64,000 bases of DNA from an uncultured Paraprevotella sp. GTDB taxonomy: Bacteria; Bacteroidota; Bacteroidia; Bacteroidales; Bacteroidaceae. Shown one piece after another: positions 62,210 to 64,000 of the stretch (within the stretch, counting starts at the first letter, position 1; each line of letters starts with the position of its first letter). The notes under the pieces were generated by a model. It worked only from the letters and a program-made list of their open reading frames with translations, had not been told where the DNA came from and searched no databases. Both the position numbers and the translations under genes were made by a program. The stretch is from contig CALULA010000001.1 of NCBI GenBank assembly GCA_944321365.1, positions 522,756 through 586,755 on the forward strand, given 5' to 3'.

Positions 62210-63484
62210 TTATGCCGTTGATTTCGCCTCCAAGAAGCGGTAAGCATTGTCATTGACGAGCTTTATTATCCGGTCATGGAACTCGGTGTTGGAGTTGCAT
62301 ATGCCACGACTCTGTACCACTTTTCCTTGCTTAATCGAGAACTCCACGGTTTCAATGCGTGTGCCCGAAAGGTCGTGGGCTGAAAGGATGATGCTGTCTG
62401 GCTTGGCGTAATACTCACACTTGAATACGCAGTGTTTCATGGCTTCACCCTCGGCACGGAAAGCCTCGATGGAGTCAAGCACGGATATTTCAATGTCACT
62501 GTCACTTATGACTATGCCGAAGAAACGTGCCTTTTCCCGATAAAAGTCCTCCTCGTGTCTTTTCGCCCTTTCCATCTGTTCTGCCAATCTCCGCCTTTCC
62601 TCCATGCGTGTGATTTTTTCGAGCCAACGGTCGTGTTCTGCCATCAGGTCTTTCTGGCAGATGTACTTGGCGGAACGGATGTCGTGGCCACACCTATCAA
62701 GTAGCCTTACCGTGTCGCACCACAGCCCGTAATCCTCCGGCTCATAGCGGCGACGTTTCGCAATCTTGTACGGTTGCCAGCACCTGTCAAGCTCCATTTC
62801 GTGCGTCGTAAAGTATTCCACGGCCTTGTAGTCCTTGGCTTTCATCATGGTTTCGATGCGGCTGTCCGTAAGCAGGGCTTCTGCCAGCCTTGTCGGGTGG
62901 CAGTCGGGAAGCCGTCCACTCATGCCGTTGCGCCTCAGTTCCCTTGTGGTGGAATAATGCGGATAGACAAGGCAGCCCGATATTACCCAATGGACGTTGG
63001 TCATGTTCCGAAGCTCTATATCTGAAAACCAGTTGAAGCTGTCCATGTAATGCCCCAACACCCTTTTCCTTGACGTGACGGCGGTCTTTCCGTCTTTATT
63101 GAGCCATAAGCGGCACACCTCAATCTGCCATACGTCCAGCTTTTTCCCCTTGCGTGTAACGGCGGTCAGCAGGAACACCCTCTGCACGTGGAAGCCGTCA
63201 GCCCTTTCTATGGTGGAGAAATAGACGCTTTCCTTCCGTTTGCGTGTCAGCGTGTCCGTCACTTCCAGCTTCTGTCTGCAATACGGGCAACGGATGTATT
63301 TGCCTTTTCCCTTGTAGTCGAACTTCAGTCCGCAGTCACCGCAGGTACACTTGTGTCCTGACGTGCGGAATGCGATGTGCTTTACCGTGTTCCTTACCGC
63401 CCATTCCACGGCTTTCGGGCTTATTGGTGACAGCTTCATGTTGGAAGTCGCCACCGCCTTTTCAAATCTGTTCCTCGGTTTCAT
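62210..63484 (-). CDS. PcfJ-like protein
   Basis: This 424-residue protein has an N-terminal zinc ribbon (HKCTCGDCGLKFDYKGKGKYIRCPYCRQKLEV) and a C-terminal PcfJ-type domain (AFRAEGEAMKHCVFKCEYYAKPDSIILSAHDLSGTRIETVEFSIKQGKVVQSRGICN). PcfJ-like proteins are encoded on conjugative plasmids and elements, with unknown biochemical role. Base composition returns to the more GC-rich backbone here, so this is element backbone rather than cargo. It follows the PcfK-like gene with almost no gap. Confidence 0.85.
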   Translation of the reverse strand: MKPRNRFEKAVATSNMKLSPISPKAVEWAVRNTVKHIAFRTSGHKCTCGDCGLKFDYKGKGKYIRCPYCRQKLEVTDTLTRKRKESVYFSTIERADGFHVQRVFLLTAVTRKGKKLDVWQIEVCRLWLNKDGKTAVTSRKRVLGHYMDSFNWFSDIELRNMTNVHWVISGCLVYPHYSTTRELRRNGMSGRLPDCHPTRLAEALLTDSRIETMMKAKDYKAVEYFTTHEMELDRCWQPYKIAKRRRYEPEDYGLWCDTVRLLDRCGHDIRSAKYICQKDLMAEHDRWLEKITRMEERRRLAEQMERAKRHEEDFYREKARFFGIVISDSDIEISVLDSIEAFRAEGEAMKHCVFKCEYYAKPDSIILSAHDLSGTRIETVEFSIKQGKVVQSRGICNSNTEFHDRIIKLVNDNAYRFLEAKSTA

Positions 63485-63487
63485 GGC

Positions 63488-63910
63488 TCAAAGATTGTCA
63501 AAAAGTGATGGTTGTAGTGTTACCTCTTGCGCCTTTGCAGGTTTCGGCCTGTGGTTGCGTGCCTGCAGCTTGCGCAGTTCCTCCTCCTGGTAGCGTTTGA
63601 GGGCTAGCGACCTTTGCTCCGCCTTTTCCTCCTCCGTCAGCTCCACATGGTGGTTGACCACGATGCCGCACTGCAAAGGTTTGCCGATTTCAAGGTCAGG
63701 CTCGTCAATGACGTGTACTGCCATTGAGTATATCTCGCTGTCATCGAAACCGCAACAGCCGGAGTTCTTCACTTCGTTTAGGATAAAAGTCACCACATCG
63801 TCAATGGAACGCGATGTCGTTTCATACTTGGCACGGAAAAGTTCATCTTCCTTTGCCCTTTGGTCAAGATAACCCTTGATAATTTCCTTGAAATGCTCTG
63901 TTCCTTTCAT
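63488..63910 (-). CDS. PcfK-like protein
   Basis: This protein of about 140 residues begins MKGTEHFKEIIKGYLDQRAKEDELFRAKYETTSRSIDDVVTFILNEVKNSGCCGFDDSEIYSMAVHVIDE, the PcfK-family pattern. It ends with a basic tail and a QPSLFDNL peptide resembling a clamp-binding motif. It lies three bases before the PcfJ-like gene on the same strand, the pairing seen on conjugative elements. The frame opens nine codons earlier (63937); the family start is preferred. Confidence 0.82.
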   Translation of the reverse strand: MKGTEHFKEIIKGYLDQRAKEDELFRAKYETTSRSIDDVVTFILNEVKNSGCCGFDDSEIYSMAVHVIDEPDLEIGKPLQCGIVVNHHVELTEEEKAEQRSLALKRYQEEELRKLQARNHRPKPAKAQEVTLQPSLFDNL

Positions 63911-63942
63911 ATTTCCTTGCTTTTTTGATAAATCCATACAGA

Positions 63943-64000
63943 TTAAATCGGCAGACCTGCCAGCAGTTCCAAAAGCGGTATGGTGTTGATGTCCTTGTCG
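63943..64000 (-). CDS. C-terminal end of an unidentified element gene (partial)
   Basis: A minus-strand frame entering from the right edge reads DKDINTIPLLELLAGLPI and stops at TAA 63945-63943, six bases before the longer start of the PcfK-like gene. Only 18 residues are visible, too few to identify. Position suggests the upstream gene of the same transcript. Confidence 0.5.
   Translation of the reverse strand, partial: DKDINTIPLLELLAGLPI

Overview
The window looks like a Bacteroidales chromosome, most probably from the Bacteroides/Phocaeicola/Parabacteroides group. The evidence is glutamine synthetase III, the AguA/AguB putrescine pair, a GH95 fucosidase-family enzyme, an IOR/PaaK arylacetate operon, a biotin-dependent acyl-CoA carboxylase, a reverse-rubrerythrin gene, and many promoters of the Bacteroidetes type (TTTG ~19-21 nt TAnnTTTG). 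The species cannot be named from the sequence alone.

Bases 1-31,400 are ordinary chromosome with fairly balanced base composition: nitrogen and polyamine genes, a FetB-like ABC exporter, Nif3, a zinc-ribbon coiled-coil protein, an SMR pump beside a Crp/Fnr regulator broken by an amber codon, GH95, an omega-amidase-like nitrilase, the iorA-iorB-aminotransferase-paaK-ACT operon, a cobalamin riboswitch ahead of a three-gene biotin carboxylase operon, a DEAD-box-type helicase, serC-serA-DUF1015, a YigZ-family protein, NAD synthetase, a Fur/PerR-type regulator with rubrerythrin, a DUF4491 protein and a MATE exporter. Three intergenic regions (7538-7628, 16455-16564, 26243-26330) each hold a small array of palindromes repeated with an exact 22-base period.

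From about 31,460 to the right edge lies an integrated mobile element that continues past the window. It starts with a dead tyrosine recombinase gene. Next come an XRE regulator, small DNA-binding proteins, a large primase-helicase, an RloA/RloB-type (AbiL-like) ATPase and Toprim-like pair, an iteron-like array of GTTGACA repeats, a cluster of small element genes (one frameshifted), two paralogous unknown proteins, a PIF1-like helicase with a TPR-like tail, and a decayed gene. Plasmid-type PcfJ and PcfK genes lie at the far right.

Within the element, 47,016-61,578 is a visibly A+T-rich cargo block with every gene on the minus strand. Its core is a nearly gapless operon in the order: exported trypsin-like protease with MORN-type repeats, exported PPC-domain protein, two exported TPR-CHAT proteases, exported caspase-like protease, sigma-70-family factor, and a single-pass membrane protein resembling an anti-sigma factor. 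Behind it lie a small unknown, a mini J-domain-like protein, a zinc-ribbon protein and a membrane M48 metalloprotease. Four protease families from two catalytic classes, all exported, coupled to a sigma/anti-sigma pair and carried on a mobile element is the most unusual system in the window. My reading is an envelope-located proteolytic sensing or response cascade. The function is inferred, not shown.
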